Assembly (NCBI RefSeq): GCF_027158005.1
Contig: NZ_JAPVLQ010000005.1
Span: 124,001-188,000, forward strand
DNA from: Rhodococcus sp. H36-A4
GTDB taxonomy: Bacteria > Actinomycetota > Actinomycetes > Mycobacteriales > Mycobacteriaceae
Direction: 5' to 3'
DNA length: 64,000 bases
Positions 1-9,081 of this stretch are shown in pieces. Both the position numbers and the translations under genes were made by a program. The stretch's first letter is position 1; every line of letters starts with the position of its first letter. Below the pieces are notes generated by a model. It was not told the DNA's origin. It saw nothing but the letters and a program-made list of their open reading frames with translations, and made no database searches.

Positions 1-215
1 CGGATCGGGTCATGCTCGGTGGCCAGGCCTTCACTGAGTATCCCGCCGGAACCGCACATGTCGCAGCGGCATTCTCGCGATCATCGACGTTGCCGCGCAG
101 GGATATTCGCATCACCGGCTTCGGCAGTAAGGTACAAGAGTTCGCGGCAGCAGTGGTCTCGCTCAGTTCGGTGTACTCCGATCCGCTCGCCTCCATGCGT
201 CGGGCCGCAGCCTGA
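1..215 (+). CDS. 3' end of a ROK/NagC-like transcriptional regulator (partial)
   Basis: An open frame runs in from the left edge (first full codon at 3) and stops at 215, so only about 70 C-terminal residues are seen. The tail contains VMLGGQAFTEYP and a helix ending PLASMRRAAA, which resembles the C terminus of the ROK-family regulator that lies upstream of mshA in mycobacteria (Rv0485-like). The position just before the hydrolase and mshA agrees with that synteny. The DNA-binding and kinase-fold parts lie outside the window, so the family call rests on a short tail and gene order only. Confidence 0.55.
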   Translation, partial: DRVMLGGQAFTEYPAGTAHVAAAFSRSSTLPRRDIRITGFGSKVQEFAAAVVSLSSVYSDPLASMRRAAA

Positions 216-260
216 TCGGGTACTGGGCCGCTGCCGAGTCGAGGCCACGTCTCGGCGACA

Positions 261-1103
261 ATGGGCGCCATGGCAACGAGCGAGGTTCGGCAGGCATCCA
301 GCATCGACGGCACCAACATCGTCTACCGAGTTTCGGGTGATCCTGCCGCTCGGCCGTTGGTCTTGTTGCACGGCTGGGCGCAGTCCTCGGCGTGCTGGGG
401 GGAGGGTGTGCTGAACGGGCTGGCGGATTCCTACCGGTTGATTGCCGTGGATCTGCGTGGACACGGGTACTCGGATGCGCCTGCCGACGGGTACGCCGAC
501 CCACTCAATTGGGCGGGCGACGTCCACGCAGTCCTCACCGCAGAGGCAATAGCAGCGAATGCAGTTCTACTCGGCTGGTCCTACGGCGGTCTCGTGATCT
601 GCGACTACCTCGCCGAACACGGGAGCGCGGCGGCAGCGGGCGTCGTCCTCGTGGGCGCGATCACCGGTATCGGCCGAGGGGAAGCCGGCGGAAAAGTCGG
701 GAGTTCGATGCGCGCGGCGATCCCCGATGCCATGTCGGAGGTACCGAGCGTCGCCATTCGTGCACTCGGTAGCTTCGGTAACGCACTCACCGGTCCGGTC
801 GAGGGGAAGGGCGCGCAGGCGCAGGAACTCTTCGGGCTCACTCTCGCGACACCCCCTCGTGTGCGGGCTGCGTTGTTCGACCGGACGGCCTCCCACGACG
901 ATCTCCTGAGCAGCCTCGAGGTGCCGGCCCTCGTCCTGCACGGAACCGCCGATACGGTCGTCGACGTCTCGTCCGGACGGCACGCAGCGTCGTTGATCCC
1001 GCAGGTCACCGAGTCGTATTGGGAGGGTGTCGACCACGGTCCGTTCGTCACCGACCCTGCTCGTTTCGTGGCGGAGGTCGGGGCCTTCATCGAGGGTCTG
1101 TGA
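261..1103 (+). CDS. alpha/beta-fold hydrolase
   Basis: A 280-residue single-domain cytoplasmic alpha/beta hydrolase. Visible landmarks are the oxyanion-hole HGW near residue 37, the nucleophile elbow GWSYGG (Ser107), a late Asp in HGTADTVV near residue 228, and the catalytic His in DHGPF near residue 258, giving a complete triad. No signal peptide is seen. A second ATG nine bases downstream (270) could also be the start. It sits directly before mshA and stops about 20 bases before the mshA start, so the two may be cotranscribed. The substrate is unknown; the family includes esterases, haloperoxidase-like enzymes and lactonases. Confidence 0.85.
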   Translation: MGAMATSEVRQASSIDGTNIVYRVSGDPAARPLVLLHGWAQSSACWGEGVLNGLADSYRLIAVDLRGHGYSDAPADGYADPLNWAGDVHAVLTAEAIAANAVLLGWSYGGLVICDYLAEHGSAAAAGVVLVGAITGIGRGEAGGKVGSSMRAAIPDAMSEVPSVAIRALGSFGNALTGPVEGKGAQAQELFGLTLATPPRVRAALFDRTASHDDLLSSLEVPALVLHGTADTVVDVSSGRHAASLIPQVTESYWEGVDHGPFVTDPARFVAEVGAFIEGL

Positions 1104-1122
1104 ACATCCGTACTGTGGGGGA

Positions 1123-2466
1123 GTGCAAACTGGAACGGTGAGTGGTCGCCAGTTGAACCGGGTTGCGGTGCTGTCGCTGCATACCTCTCCACTGGCACAA
1201 CCCGGCATGGGTGATGCCGGTGGCATGAATGTCTATGTGCTGCAGAGCGCTAAAGAGCTGGCCAAGCGCGGTGTCGAGGTGGAGATATTCACCCGGGCGA
1301 CGTCTTCCGCCGACGAACCGGTCACCGAGGCAGCACCAGGTGTTCTGGTGCGCAATATCGTGGCCGGACCGTTCGAGGGCCTGGACAAGCAGGATCTACC
1401 GACGCAGTTGTGCGCATTCGCGGCAGGTGTACTTCGCGAAGAAGCGCGGCACGACGTCGGATACTACGACCTCGTTCACTCCCACTATTGGCTATCCGGA
1501 CAAGTCGGTTGGCTTGCGCGTGATCGATGGGGTGTGCCGTTGGTGCACACCGCTCATACGCTGGCCGCCGTGAAGAACGCGTCGATGGCCGCGGGTGACT
1601 CACCGGAACCAGCAGCCCGGCAGATCGGTGAACAACAGGTCGTGGCCGAGGCGGATCGGTTGATCGCCAACACCTCGGGAGAGGCCCAGCAGCTGGTCGA
1701 TATCTACGGGGCGTCACCGGATTCGATCGACGTCGTTGCGCCCGGCGCCGATCTGACCAGGTACCGACCAGGTGAGAAGAATGCTGCCCGCGCGGAGTTC
1801 GGAATCGACCCGACCGAGACGGTCGTCGCGTTCGTCGGCAGGATCCAACCGCTCAAAGCACCCGATGTGCTGCTCCGAGCAGCCGCTGAGCTTCTCGCAC
1901 GTGACCCGAGTGTGCCGCTTCGGATTCTCGTGGTCGGCGGGCCGTCGGGCAGTGGTTTGGACCGGCCCGACAGCCTCATCGAACTTGCTGCTGCGCTGGG
2001 CATTTCGGCGCGGGTGACGTTTCTTCCGCCGCAGCGTTCGGCGAAACTCGCGCAGATCTATCGCGCCGCTGATGTGGTGGCCGTTCCGAGTTACAACGAG
2101 TCGTTCGGATTGGTCGCCATCGAAGCACAAGCATGCGGAACCCCGGTGATTGCCGCCGATGTAGGCGGTCTCGGTGTCGCGGTCCGATCGGGCGAGACCG
2201 GTGTGTTGGTACAGGGTCACCGCACCGAAGATTGGGCCACTGCGTTGGGAAACATGCTGCGTGACCGTACTGCGCTCGCGCGCATGGCATCTGCCGCACC
2301 GATTCACGCCGCGGACTTCTCGTGGGAGCGCACCGCCGAAGGCCTCATGGAAAGCTACCGGGCCGCCAAGTTCCACTTCGATCGCCATGAAGCGCCGAGT
2401 GAATTCTCCCCGCGCCGATCTCGGGGTCTCTGGAAACTACGACGAACAGGAGCCGTCACGGCATGA
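1123..2466 (+). CDS. mshA: D-inositol-3-phosphate glycosyltransferase (mycothiol synthesis)
   Basis: Retaining GT4-family (GT-B fold) enzyme that transfers GlcNAc from UDP-GlcNAc to 1L-myo-inositol 1-phosphate, the first committed step of mycothiol synthesis. Hallmarks of MshA are the N-terminal HTSPLAQPG followed by [12 protein letters not shown], then [26 protein letters not shown], the donor-site [12 protein letters not shown] and the [17 protein letters not shown] loop. The open frame extends back to 1027, inside the previous gene, so a GTG at 1123 is preferred (about 447 aa). A GTG at 1138 is also possible and is better spaced from the GGGGGAG at 1117-1123. The stop overlaps the next ATG by four bases, so ybjN is translationally coupled. 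Confidence 0.95.
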   Translation: MQTGTVSGRQLNRVAVLSLHTSPLAQPGMGDAGGMNVYVLQSAKELAKRGVEVEIFTRATSSADEPVTEAAPGVLVRNIVAGPFEGLDKQDLPTQLCAFAAGVLREEARHDVGYYDLVHSHYWLSGQVGWLARDRWGVPLVHTAHTLAAVKNASMAAGDSPEPAARQIGEQQVVAEADRLIANTSGEAQQLVDIYGASPDSIDVVAPGADLTRYRPGEKNAARAEFGIDPTETVVAFVGRIQPLKAPDVLLRAAAELLARDPSVPLRILVVGGPSGSGLDRPDSLIELAAALGISARVTFLPPQRSAKLAQIYRAADVVAVPSYNESFGLVAIEAQACGTPVIAADVGGLGVAVRSGETGVLVQGHRTEDWATALGNMLRDRTALARMASAAPIHAADFSWERTAEGLMESYRAAKFHFDRHEAPSEFSPRRSRGLWKLRRTGAVTA

Positions 2467-2945
2467 GCGACACGATCACTCTCATCGACGAGGTGTTGAC
2501 CGAGCGCGGACTCGAATATCAACGTAAGAACGACAATTCCTTCATCGTCGAGTTGCCGGGTGAGCGGAAGCTCAAAACCACGACGATGCTCACGGTCGGT
2601 CGGCACGGCGTTCGCATCGAGGCATTCGTGTGCCGCAAACCCGACGAGAACTTCGAAGGCGTCTACAAGTACCTCCTCCGGCGCAACCGCAGACTGTATG
2701 GGGTCCACTACACGATCGACAAAGTAGGCGACATCTACCTCGTCGGTGGAATGTCGTTGCACGCGGTAACCGGGGACGAGATCGACCGAGTGCTTGGCCA
2801 GGTTCTCGAGGCGGCCGACGGTGACTTCAATGTTCTCCTCGAACTCGGTTTCGCCGAATCCATCAAACGCGAATGGGCATGGCGTGTTTCGCGCGGAGAA
2901 CCGTTGACCAATCTCGCGGCGTTCGAGCATCTCATCGACGACTGA
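2463..2945 (+). CDS. YbjN-domain protein
   Basis: A 160-residue protein of the YbjN family, whose members share a fold with type III secretion chaperones. The biochemical role is not established. The ATG overlaps the mshA stop (ATGA), and the same pair is found in mycobacteria (Rv0486-Rv0487), so it is coexpressed with mycothiol synthesis. The sequence shows an N-terminal helix, then the antiparallel strands expected for the fold ([31 protein letters not shown]). There is no signal peptide or transmembrane segment. A role in folding or stress linked to mycothiol is only inference from the coupling. Confidence 0.88.
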   Translation: MSDTITLIDEVLTERGLEYQRKNDNSFIVELPGERKLKTTTMLTVGRHGVRIEAFVCRKPDENFEGVYKYLLRRNRRLYGVHYTIDKVGDIYLVGGMSLHAVTGDEIDRVLGQVLEAADGDFNVLLELGFAESIKREWAWRVSRGEPLTNLAAFEHLIDD

Positions 2946-2988
2946 TCGGTGTGGTCGAAAGTCGGTCTCGAACGGGTCTATTGCCCGT

Positions 2989-3004
2989 TGTGACGGGGTT
3001 CACT
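2989..3004. promoter_or_regulatory. CRP/GlxR-like binding site upstream of the acyl-CoA ligase
   Basis: TGTGACGGGGTTCACT matches the CRP/GlxR half-sites TGTGA-N6-TCACA at nine of ten positions. It lies 45 bases upstream of the acyl-CoA ligase ATG, next to a TAGGAT (3006-3011) that could be a -10 element. cAMP-responsive control would fit a carbon-catabolic gene. This is a pattern match; no other copy was sought. Confidence 0.5.
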
Positions 3005-3048
3005 GTAGGATTTCGACCATCTGCCGTAAGCGTGTTCGAAGGAGAGCC

Positions 3049-4638
3049 ATGAGCTTCAACAGCCCCTTTCCCGATGTCGAGATCCCGAATCTCAGCGTCT
3101 ACGACTATCTGTTCGGGTCCATCGCGGAGGCTGATCTCGACAAGCCTGCGCTCGTCGATGGCAGCTCCGGAGCAGTCACCACCTACAAGGCTCTCATCGG
3201 GCAGATCAACGGCGTAGCCGGAGCCCTCGCGGCCCGTGGCCTCGAACTCGGCGACGTCGTAGCGGTGCACTCGCCGAACGTCCCCGCCTTCGCATCGGTG
3301 CTGCACGGCATTCTGCGCGCCGGTGGTACCGCAACGACGATCAACGCGCTCTACACGGCCGAGGACATCGCCAAGCAGCTCACCGGCTCCGGCGCTAAGT
3401 TCCTGTTCACCGTCTCCCCGCTGTACCCGCAGGCCAAGGCAGCGGCCGAGAAGGTCGGTATGGCGGACGATCACATCATCGTTCTCGATGGCGCAGAGGG
3501 CCACCCCAGTCTGCGGGACCTGCTGACCGAGGGTGCGCCGGCCCCGGACGTGTCGTTCGATCCGTCGACTCATATTGCCGTGCTGCCGTACTCCTCCGGC
3601 ACGACAGGCGTCCCCAAGGGCGTAATTCTCACGCATCGCAACCTCGTGGCGAACGTTGCCCAGATGGAGCCTCGCGTCGGCATCGACACCGACGACGCGA
3701 TCCTCGCGCTGTTGCCGTTCTTCCACATCTACGGGCTGACGGTTCTGCTCAACATCGCGCTGAAACTGCGTGCGCGTCTGGTCACGATGCCGAAATTCGA
3801 CCTCGCCGAATTCTTGCGCATCATCCAGGACAACAAGCTCACGTACCTCTTCATTGCACCTCCCGTTGCCGTGGCGTTGGCCAAGCATCCGATGGTGGAC
3901 CAATACGACCTCTCCAGCGTGCACACCATCTTCTCCGGTGCTGCCCCGCTCGACGAGGAACTCGGCAAGGCCGTCGCGAAACGTCTGAACACGCGAGTTC
4001 GTCAGGGCTACGGGATGAGCGAACTCAGCCCCGTCAGTCATGCCATTCCATTCGACCGCGACGACATGCCGCTGAGCTCGGTCGGGCTGCCGCTGGCGAA
4101 CACCGTCAACAAGATCGTCGACCCGGGGACACTCGAAGAGATCGCTCTTCCGACCGAGGGGCTTTCGGAGCCCGGAGAACTGTGGGTCAAGGGCCCGAAC
4201 GTCATGGTCGGCTACCTCAACAATCCCGAGGCGACAGCTGAAACGCTCGACGCCGACGGCTATCTGCACACCGGCGACATTGCCGTCGTCGATGCCGAGG
4301 GCGTCGTGTACATCGTCGATCGCCTGAAGGAACTGATCAAGTACAAGGGTTACCAGGTGCCGCCCGCAGAGCTGGAAGCGCTACTGCTGACGCACCCGGA
4401 TATCGCGGACGCGGCCGTCATCGGTGTCATCGACGAAGCCGGCGAAGAGGTTCCGAAGGCATTCGTCGTGCTGCAGGCCGATTCGAAGATCGACGCGGAC
4501 GGTGTGATGGCCTTCGTCGCCGAGCGCGTCTCGCCGCACAAGAAGGTGCGCAAGGTCGAATTCATCGATATCGTGCCGAAGTCCGCGGCAGGCAAGATTC
4601 TGCGCAAAGACCTTCGCGCCGCGGAATCGGGCAAGTAG
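3049..4638 (+). CDS. 4-coumarate--CoA ligase-like AMP-binding acyl-CoA synthetase
   Basis: A 529-residue adenylate-forming enzyme that activates a carboxylic acid with ATP and CoA. Motifs in order are the P-loop-like YSSGTTGVPKG (from residue 181), the FFHIYG strand, the substrate-pocket GYGMSELSPV, the hinge GDIAVVDAEGVVYIVDRLKELIK region, and the C-terminal catalytic lysine in SAAGKILRKDL. The pocket and overall length resemble actinobacterial 4-coumarate:CoA ligases, but close relatives also accept medium or long fatty acids, so the substrate is unassigned. The start has GGAGAG seven bases upstream. It is monocistronic: an intergenic gap precedes it and a terminator follows. Confidence 0.9.
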   Translation: MSFNSPFPDVEIPNLSVYDYLFGSIAEADLDKPALVDGSSGAVTTYKALIGQINGVAGALAARGLELGDVVAVHSPNVPAFASVLHGILRAGGTATTINALYTAEDIAKQLTGSGAKFLFTVSPLYPQAKAAAEKVGMADDHIIVLDGAEGHPSLRDLLTEGAPAPDVSFDPSTHIAVLPYSSGTTGVPKGVILTHRNLVANVAQMEPRVGIDTDDAILALLPFFHIYGLTVLLNIALKLRARLVTMPKFDLAEFLRIIQDNKLTYLFIAPPVAVALAKHPMVDQYDLSSVHTIFSGAAPLDEELGKAVAKRLNTRVRQGYGMSELSPVSHAIPFDRDDMPLSSVGLPLANTVNKIVDPGTLEEIALPTEGLSEPGELWVKGPNVMVGYLNNPEATAETLDADGYLHTGDIAVVDAEGVVYIVDRLKELIKYKGYQVPPAELEALLLTHPDIADAAVIGVIDEAGEEVPKAFVVLQADSKIDADGVMAFVAERVSPHKKVRKVEFIDIVPKSAAGKILRKDLRAAESGK

Positions 4639-4657
4639 CAACAGCAGGAAAAAGACA

Positions 4658-4691
4658 AGCGCACCCCGTTCCGCGAGGAGCGGGGTGCGCT
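4658..4691 (+). terminator. Rho-independent-type terminator after the acyl-CoA ligase
   Basis: An 11-bp perfect GC-rich stem (AGCGCACCCCG pairing with CGGGGTGCGCT) around a 12-base loop starts 20 bases after the ligase stop. It is followed by a weak T-rich stretch (TGTGTGTTGG). This is typical of actinobacterial hairpin terminators. Confidence 0.8.
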
Positions 4692-4728
4692 GTGTGTTGG
4701 TGGGGGACTTCTAGGGGGCGTCGTCATA

Positions 4729-5940
4729 GTGGGGGCAATCGATCCGTATACGCCTGGTGCGGCGGAGAGACCGCAGGCGTTGATCGGGCGAACCGAACAA
4801 CAAGGCCTGTTCGACGCGCTGCTTACCGGGTTGGAGAGTCAGCGATCCATGCGTTCGATGCTCGTGGTCGGGTTACGCGGGGTCGGCAAGACAGCACTGT
4901 TGCGCGATTGCGTGGAGCAGGCACGTGCGCGGAGCTGGGTGATCATCGACATCGAGGTGAGCAAACGCGAAGACGACGCGTTTCGCCGTCAACTCACGTT
5001 CGAATTGAGGGGAGCCCTACTCGGACTGTCACCCCGCTCACGGTGGGGCGCGGCTGCCACTCGCGCAGCGGCAGTGCTGCAGTCCTTCGGGCTCGGTGCA
5101 GACGGCTCGATGATGGCGAAGTGGGAGGTCGCAGCCGCTGACGGAATAGCGGACAGTGGTGATCTGGCCGCCGACCTGACTCAGGTCATCTTGGCAATGG
5201 GCGACGCCGCACTCGAGAACTCGCGGGGCGTGGTGATAGCCGTCGACGAAATCCAGCTCTTGTCGCAGACTCAGTACGCTGCGTTGGTCTCGGCATTTCA
5301 CCGACCGTTCCTGCGTGAATTGCCGATTACGTTGGTGGGGGCAGGTTTACCGCGCGTGGGCCTGACTCCCGAGATCGAGCGCTACGCCAAGCGGATCTTC
5401 GAGTTCCCAGTCCTGGGTGCCTTGACGGACGCAGACGCCCGGCGTGTCCTGAGCGAACCGGCGGCTGCACTCGGAGTGGAGTTCGAGAAGGCCGCGTTGG
5501 ATGCTGCCGTCGAGCTCACCGGCCGGTACCCCTACTTCCTGCAGGAACTCGGCAGTGCGGTCTGGTCCGCGAAGGTCGGAAGTACGATCAGCGCGCAGGA
5601 TGTTGCTGCAGCGTCGGCGCAGTATTACCAGACGCTCGACGACACGTTCTTCGCCAGAAAGTTCGGCCCGACAACTGATCTGGATCGTTCGTATCTGCGT
5701 GCGATGGCCGAGGCCGGTCCCGATCCGCAGCACGAAAGCGATCTCGCCCGAATGCTCGACCGCACGGTTACGCAGTGTTCGCAGACCCGCCGATCGTTGT
5801 TGGACCGAGGGCTGTTGCACGAATTCGACAGCGGCGGTGTGGCATTCACTGCTCCCCATTTCGGCCGGTTCATCAAGAGGGTCATGCCCTCTCTCACCGT
5901 TCCCGCTCGGGCCACGCGTCGGCGTCGGTTCGATCCGTAG
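4729..5940 (+). CDS. AAA-family ATPase (orphan)
   Basis: A 403-residue ATPase with an N-terminal NTP-binding domain. Walker A is GLRGVGKT (residues 48-55) and Walker B is VVIAVDEIQLL (Asp173-Glu174). The C-terminal part, around LRAMAEAGP and SRRSLLDRGLL, looks like a winged-helix domain as in archaeal-type ATPases. The GTG start at 4729 is chosen because the frame opens just after the terminator. It stands alone between unrelated genes, convergent with the XRE-cupin gene downstream. The function is not known; such ATPases are often annotated as ATP-binding proteins with regulatory or defence-like contexts, but no partner gene is seen here. Confidence 0.8.
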   Translation: MGAIDPYTPGAAERPQALIGRTEQQGLFDALLTGLESQRSMRSMLVVGLRGVGKTALLRDCVEQARARSWVIIDIEVSKREDDAFRRQLTFELRGALLGLSPRSRWGAAATRAAAVLQSFGLGADGSMMAKWEVAAADGIADSGDLAADLTQVILAMGDAALENSRGVVIAVDEIQLLSQTQYAALVSAFHRPFLRELPITLVGAGLPRVGLTPEIERYAKRIFEFPVLGALTDADARRVLSEPAAALGVEFEKAALDAAVELTGRYPYFLQELGSAVWSAKVGSTISAQDVAAASAQYYQTLDDTFFARKFGPTTDLDRSYLRAMAEAGPDPQHESDLARMLDRTVTQCSQTRRSLLDRGLLHEFDSGGVAFTAPHFGRFIKRVMPSLTVPARATRRRRFDP

Positions 5941-5958
5941 CCGTTTCGACCAGCCGTC

Positions 5959-6573
5959 CTATTCTGAACTCGCCCTCTTCGGGGCTGCACGGACGTGTGC
6001 GCGTTCACCCTGTTTGCCGACGAGACTGAGAAACTCGACCGGGCCCGAGCTGGTCGCGCCGAACCAGTGTGGGGTCCGGGTGTCGAACTCCGCAGCCTCG
6101 CCGGGTTCGAGGATGAGATCGAGCTCGCCGAGGACGAGTCGTAATCTGCCGTCGAGAACGAAGGCCCAGTCGAAACCTTCGTGCGTGCGGAGAACCGGTG
6201 TTGCGTCCTCACGCCCGGCGGGGAGGACGAACTTGTAGGCCTGAATACCTCCAGGCCGACGCGACAAAGGCACGATGATGGTGCCGTCGTCGGTGGGCAG
6301 TGGGCGCATATTGATCCGGGGGTCACCGGTGGGCGGCGCGTCGACGAGCTCGTCCAGAGTGACGCCGTAAGCGCGGGCCAGCGGCAGCAGCTGTTCGAGG
6401 GTGGGGCGCCGAAGTCCTGCTTCTAGTCGGGACAGCGTGCTGGTCGAAATGCCGGTCTCCTCGGCGAGAGCAATCAACGTGATGTCGCGGCGCTGTCGTA
6501 ATTGCTTGAGCCGCGGTCCCACGGCGTCGATGGTGCGGTCCGTGGCCTTGTCCATGCGGTTCGACTTTGCCAT
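5959..6573 (-). CDS. XRE-family transcriptional regulator with cupin sensor domain
   Basis: About 204 residues. The N-terminal helix-turn-helix of the XRE type (LKQLRQRRDITLIALAEETG, then STSTLSRLEAGLRRP) is followed by a C-terminal cupin_2 domain (HEGFDWAFVLDGRLRLVLGE, then EPGEAAEFDTRTPHWFG). Such proteins bind DNA as dimers and sense small ligands in the cupin. The start at 6573 (MAKSNRMDK) is preferred; the open frame continues far upstream over the methyltransferase on the other strand. An internal ATG at 6555 is an alternative. It is divergent from the methyltransferase with about 80 bases between, so it probably controls that gene and itself. Confidence 0.88.
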   Translation of the reverse strand: MAKSNRMDKATDRTIDAVGPRLKQLRQRRDITLIALAEETGISTSTLSRLEAGLRRPTLEQLLPLARAYGVTLDELVDAPPTGDPRINMRPLPTDDGTIIVPLSRRPGGIQAYKFVLPAGREDATPVLRTHEGFDWAFVLDGRLRLVLGELDLILEPGEAAEFDTRTPHWFGATSSGPVEFLSLVGKQGERAHVRAAPKRASSE

Positions 6574-6651
6574 TCGGCAACAAGGTTTGCAATACCGTGC
6601 CGCTCCGGTCACTGTCGAAGAAGCCACCCATATCGAGAAGGAGAACATACG

Positions 6652-7308
6652 ATGACGCACTCGTTCGACAAGAACTACTGGGACCAGATCTGGCAGGGAG
6701 ACCGCGCTGCGGGGATGGCTGCCAGCGAGCCGAACCCGCACCTGGTCCGGGAATTCGCAGACTCGACCCCCGGCACCGCGCTCGAAGCGGGCTGCGGCGC
6801 CGGAGCCGAAGCGATCTGGCTCGCCGCACGCGGCTGGCAGGTCACCGCAGCCGACATCGCCACCGATGCTCTCGCTCACGCGGCCCAGCGAGCCACCGCC
6901 ATGGGCGTCGCAGATCAGGTGCAGTGGATCGAGGCCGATCTGTCCACCTGGGAACCCGACGCGAAGTACGACCTGGTGACCACACACTATGCGCATCCCG
7001 CGATGCCGCAGCTCGAGTTCTACGACCGCATCGCATCCTGGGTCGCCTCCGCAGGCACCTTGTTCATCGTCGGCCACCTTCATCACGAAAACCATGGCGC
7101 GGCCGCCGAGCACAGGCATGGACATGGGCACGGTGACGAGAATCCGCCCGCATCTGCCTCTGCGACGGCTGCCGGCATCACGGCGCGCCTCGACCCTGCC
7201 GTCTGGGAGGTGGTCACCGCCACCGAATCACACCGAGAATCGACGGGACCCAACGGCCGCCGAACCCCGATTCACGACGTGGTCGTCAAGGCCGTCCGCC
7301 GCCCGTGA
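6652..7308 (+). CDS. class I SAM-dependent methyltransferase with His-rich loop
   Basis: A 218-residue methyltransferase. Motif I is ALEAGCGAGAEA (from about residue 43), an acidic loop follows (VTAADIATDAL), and motif IV is DLVTTHYAHP. The ATG at 6652 is supported by GAGAAGGAG a few bases upstream. Between residues about 143 and 165 there is a His-rich insert (HLHHENH, then HRHGHGHGDE) that is not part of the core fold and could bind a metal ion. It is divergent from the XRE-cupin regulator. The family resembles small-molecule (thiopurine or tellurite-type) methyltransferases, but the substrate is not known. Confidence 0.85.
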   Translation: MTHSFDKNYWDQIWQGDRAAGMAASEPNPHLVREFADSTPGTALEAGCGAGAEAIWLAARGWQVTAADIATDALAHAAQRATAMGVADQVQWIEADLSTWEPDAKYDLVTTHYAHPAMPQLEFYDRIASWVASAGTLFIVGHLHHENHGAAAEHRHGHGHGDENPPASASATAAGITARLDPAVWEVVTATESHRESTGPNGRRTPIHDVVVKAVRRP

Positions 7309-7427
7309 GCTTGTGGGCGGCCGGCGGGTAGGCGTGGTGTTCCACCAAGGTGAACCACGAGTCGGGATCCCGCCTGAAAACTGCGCAACCGGAACACCAT
7401 GCCCACCTGTTCGGGTACCAATGAGGG

Positions 7428-8897
7428 ATGGATGTCACTGTCGAGATCGCTCAGGGCCGGTTGCGCGGACAACGCGTCGACGCTGTCACTTCGTTCCTCG
7501 GGATTCCCTACGCGGAAGCGCCCTTCGGACCGAACCGCTTTGCGGCACCGACGCCTCCGCCGCGGTGGGCGGGCGTCCGGGATGCGGTTGCCTACGGCGC
7601 GACAGCGCCCAAGGTCGGTTATCGGCCGCCGACCAGCACTATTCTCAGTGAGCCGGTGGTGCCGGGCGAAGAGTGCCTCAACCTCAATATCTGGACGCCG
7701 GATATTGCCGAGACCGGTTTGCCGGTCTTCGTGTGGATCCACGGTGGCGCATTCGTCAACGGCAGCAATGCCGTACCGATCTACGACGGCAGCGCCTTTG
7801 CGCGCGACGGGATCGTCGCTGTCGTCATCAACTATCGACTCGGAGCCGACGGTTTCGCACGGATCGAGGGTGCACCGGCAAACCGAGGGCTGCTCGACCA
7901 GGTCGCAGCGCTGGAGTGGGTACGCGACAACATCGGAGCGTTCGGGGGAGATCCGGGGAAAGTGACCGTCGCGGGGGAGTCCGCCGGAGCAATGAGCATC
8001 GGGACGCTGCTGTCGATGCCGCGCGCGGAAGGGTTGTTTTGTCGGGCGATCCTACAGAGCGGCGCCGGTCATCACGTCATCTCCGAATCAACGGCAGCCA
8101 AAGTTTCCACTGCGCTGGCCCACGCGGTAGGGGTGAGCGCCGATGTCGAGGGGTTCGGTTCGGTCCCCGTCGACACGCTCGTGGATGCGCAACGAGACCT
8201 CGGTGACCGCATCACTGCCGAGGCGCCTACCGGCGCGTGGGGTGAACTCGCTTTCAACGCAATGCCGTTCGAGCCCTACATCGACGGGGATATCGTTCCA
8301 GAGTTGCCGTACACGCGAATCGCGAAAGGCTCAGGTGCCGACGTCGACCTGCTCGTCGGAACCACCAGTGAGGAGTTCGCGTTCTTTCTCGTTCCAGCCG
8401 GGGTGACCCAGTACGTCGACGAAGCCCGCCTGCGCCTCGCCCTCGGCGCGTATGGCGCCGACGTCGATGCCGCGGTTGCCGCGTATACCGCGCTGTCGCC
8501 CAACGCATCACCGGGTGAGCTTCTCATCGCGGTGATGACCGACTGGTTCTTCCGATTGCCGGCGTTACGAGTCGTCGAGGCCAGAGGCGGGCAGGCATTC
8601 GTCTACGAATTCACCTGGCGGTCAACGCTGTACGACGGCAATCTCGGCGCGTGCCATGCTTTGGAGATCGGTTTCGTGTTCGACGCACTAGAGCGAAGCG
8701 AACGAATCACCGGAACCGGCCCACCGCAGAAGCTGGCCGAAAAAATGCACAGAGCCTGGGTGGATTTCGTGCGCGACGGCACTCCCGGGTGGACTCCTTA
8801 TGGTAGTGAGCGTTCGGTCATGATGTTCGGTGAGCAGTCCGGCGTCGTCGACGATCCCAGGGCGAGAACGCGCGAACTATGGTCGGGGGTGCGCTGA
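7428..8897 (+). CDS. type-B carboxylesterase/lipase
   Basis: A 489-residue carboxylesterase of the COesterase family. Visible are the N-terminal GIPYAEAPFGPNRF signature, the oxyanion-hole HGGAFV, the nucleophile elbow GESAGAMS (near residue 183), and the catalytic His region GACHALEIGFVF. No signal peptide is seen, so it is probably cytoplasmic. It hydrolyses carboxylic esters; the natural substrate is not known. The frame begins at ATG 7428, consistent with the conserved start of the domain within about 15 residues. It is flanked by the methyltransferase and the ESX-like locus, with no obvious functional link to either. Confidence 0.92.
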   Translation: MDVTVEIAQGRLRGQRVDAVTSFLGIPYAEAPFGPNRFAAPTPPPRWAGVRDAVAYGATAPKVGYRPPTSTILSEPVVPGEECLNLNIWTPDIAETGLPVFVWIHGGAFVNGSNAVPIYDGSAFARDGIVAVVINYRLGADGFARIEGAPANRGLLDQVAALEWVRDNIGAFGGDPGKVTVAGESAGAMSIGTLLSMPRAEGLFCRAILQSGAGHHVISESTAAKVSTALAHAVGVSADVEGFGSVPVDTLVDAQRDLGDRITAEAPTGAWGELAFNAMPFEPYIDGDIVPELPYTRIAKGSGADVDLLVGTTSEEFAFFLVPAGVTQYVDEARLRLALGAYGADVDAAVAAYTALSPNASPGELLIAVMTDWFFRLPALRVVEARGGQAFVYEFTWRSTLYDGNLGACHALEIGFVFDALERSERITGTGPPQKLAEKMHRAWVDFVRDGTPGWTPYGSERSVMMFGEQSGVVDDPRARTRELWSGVR

Positions 8898-9023
8898 TCG
8901 GCATCATGTGGCGGTCTCGCAACTGCTGAACACTGCGAAAGTCACCGTTTCGAACAGCGTCATCGAGCTCGTCTCTCATCCGGGTCCCCTGCGACCCTCT
9001 GTGCGGGGTAGTTCGTCGCTTTC

Positions 9024-9052
9024 GTTGCGAACGTTTGTACTCGAGCTAGAGT
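9024..9052 (+). promoter_or_regulatory. predicted sigma-70-type promoter of the ESX-like locus
   Basis: TTGCGA (9024-9029) and TAGAGT (9047-9052) are separated by 17 bases and lie 30 bases before the EspC-like start. Both hexamers are near the primary sigma factor consensus. This is a pattern-based prediction. Confidence 0.5.
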
Positions 9053-9081
9053 GCCTTTCGGGATCACGATTGGGGGAATCG

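Noticed and set aside
2932..4269. 445-codon minus-strand frame opposite the acyl-CoA ligase
   Set aside because: It has no recognisable motif and is the usual antisense shadow of a GC-rich gene with all adenylation motifs on the plus strand.
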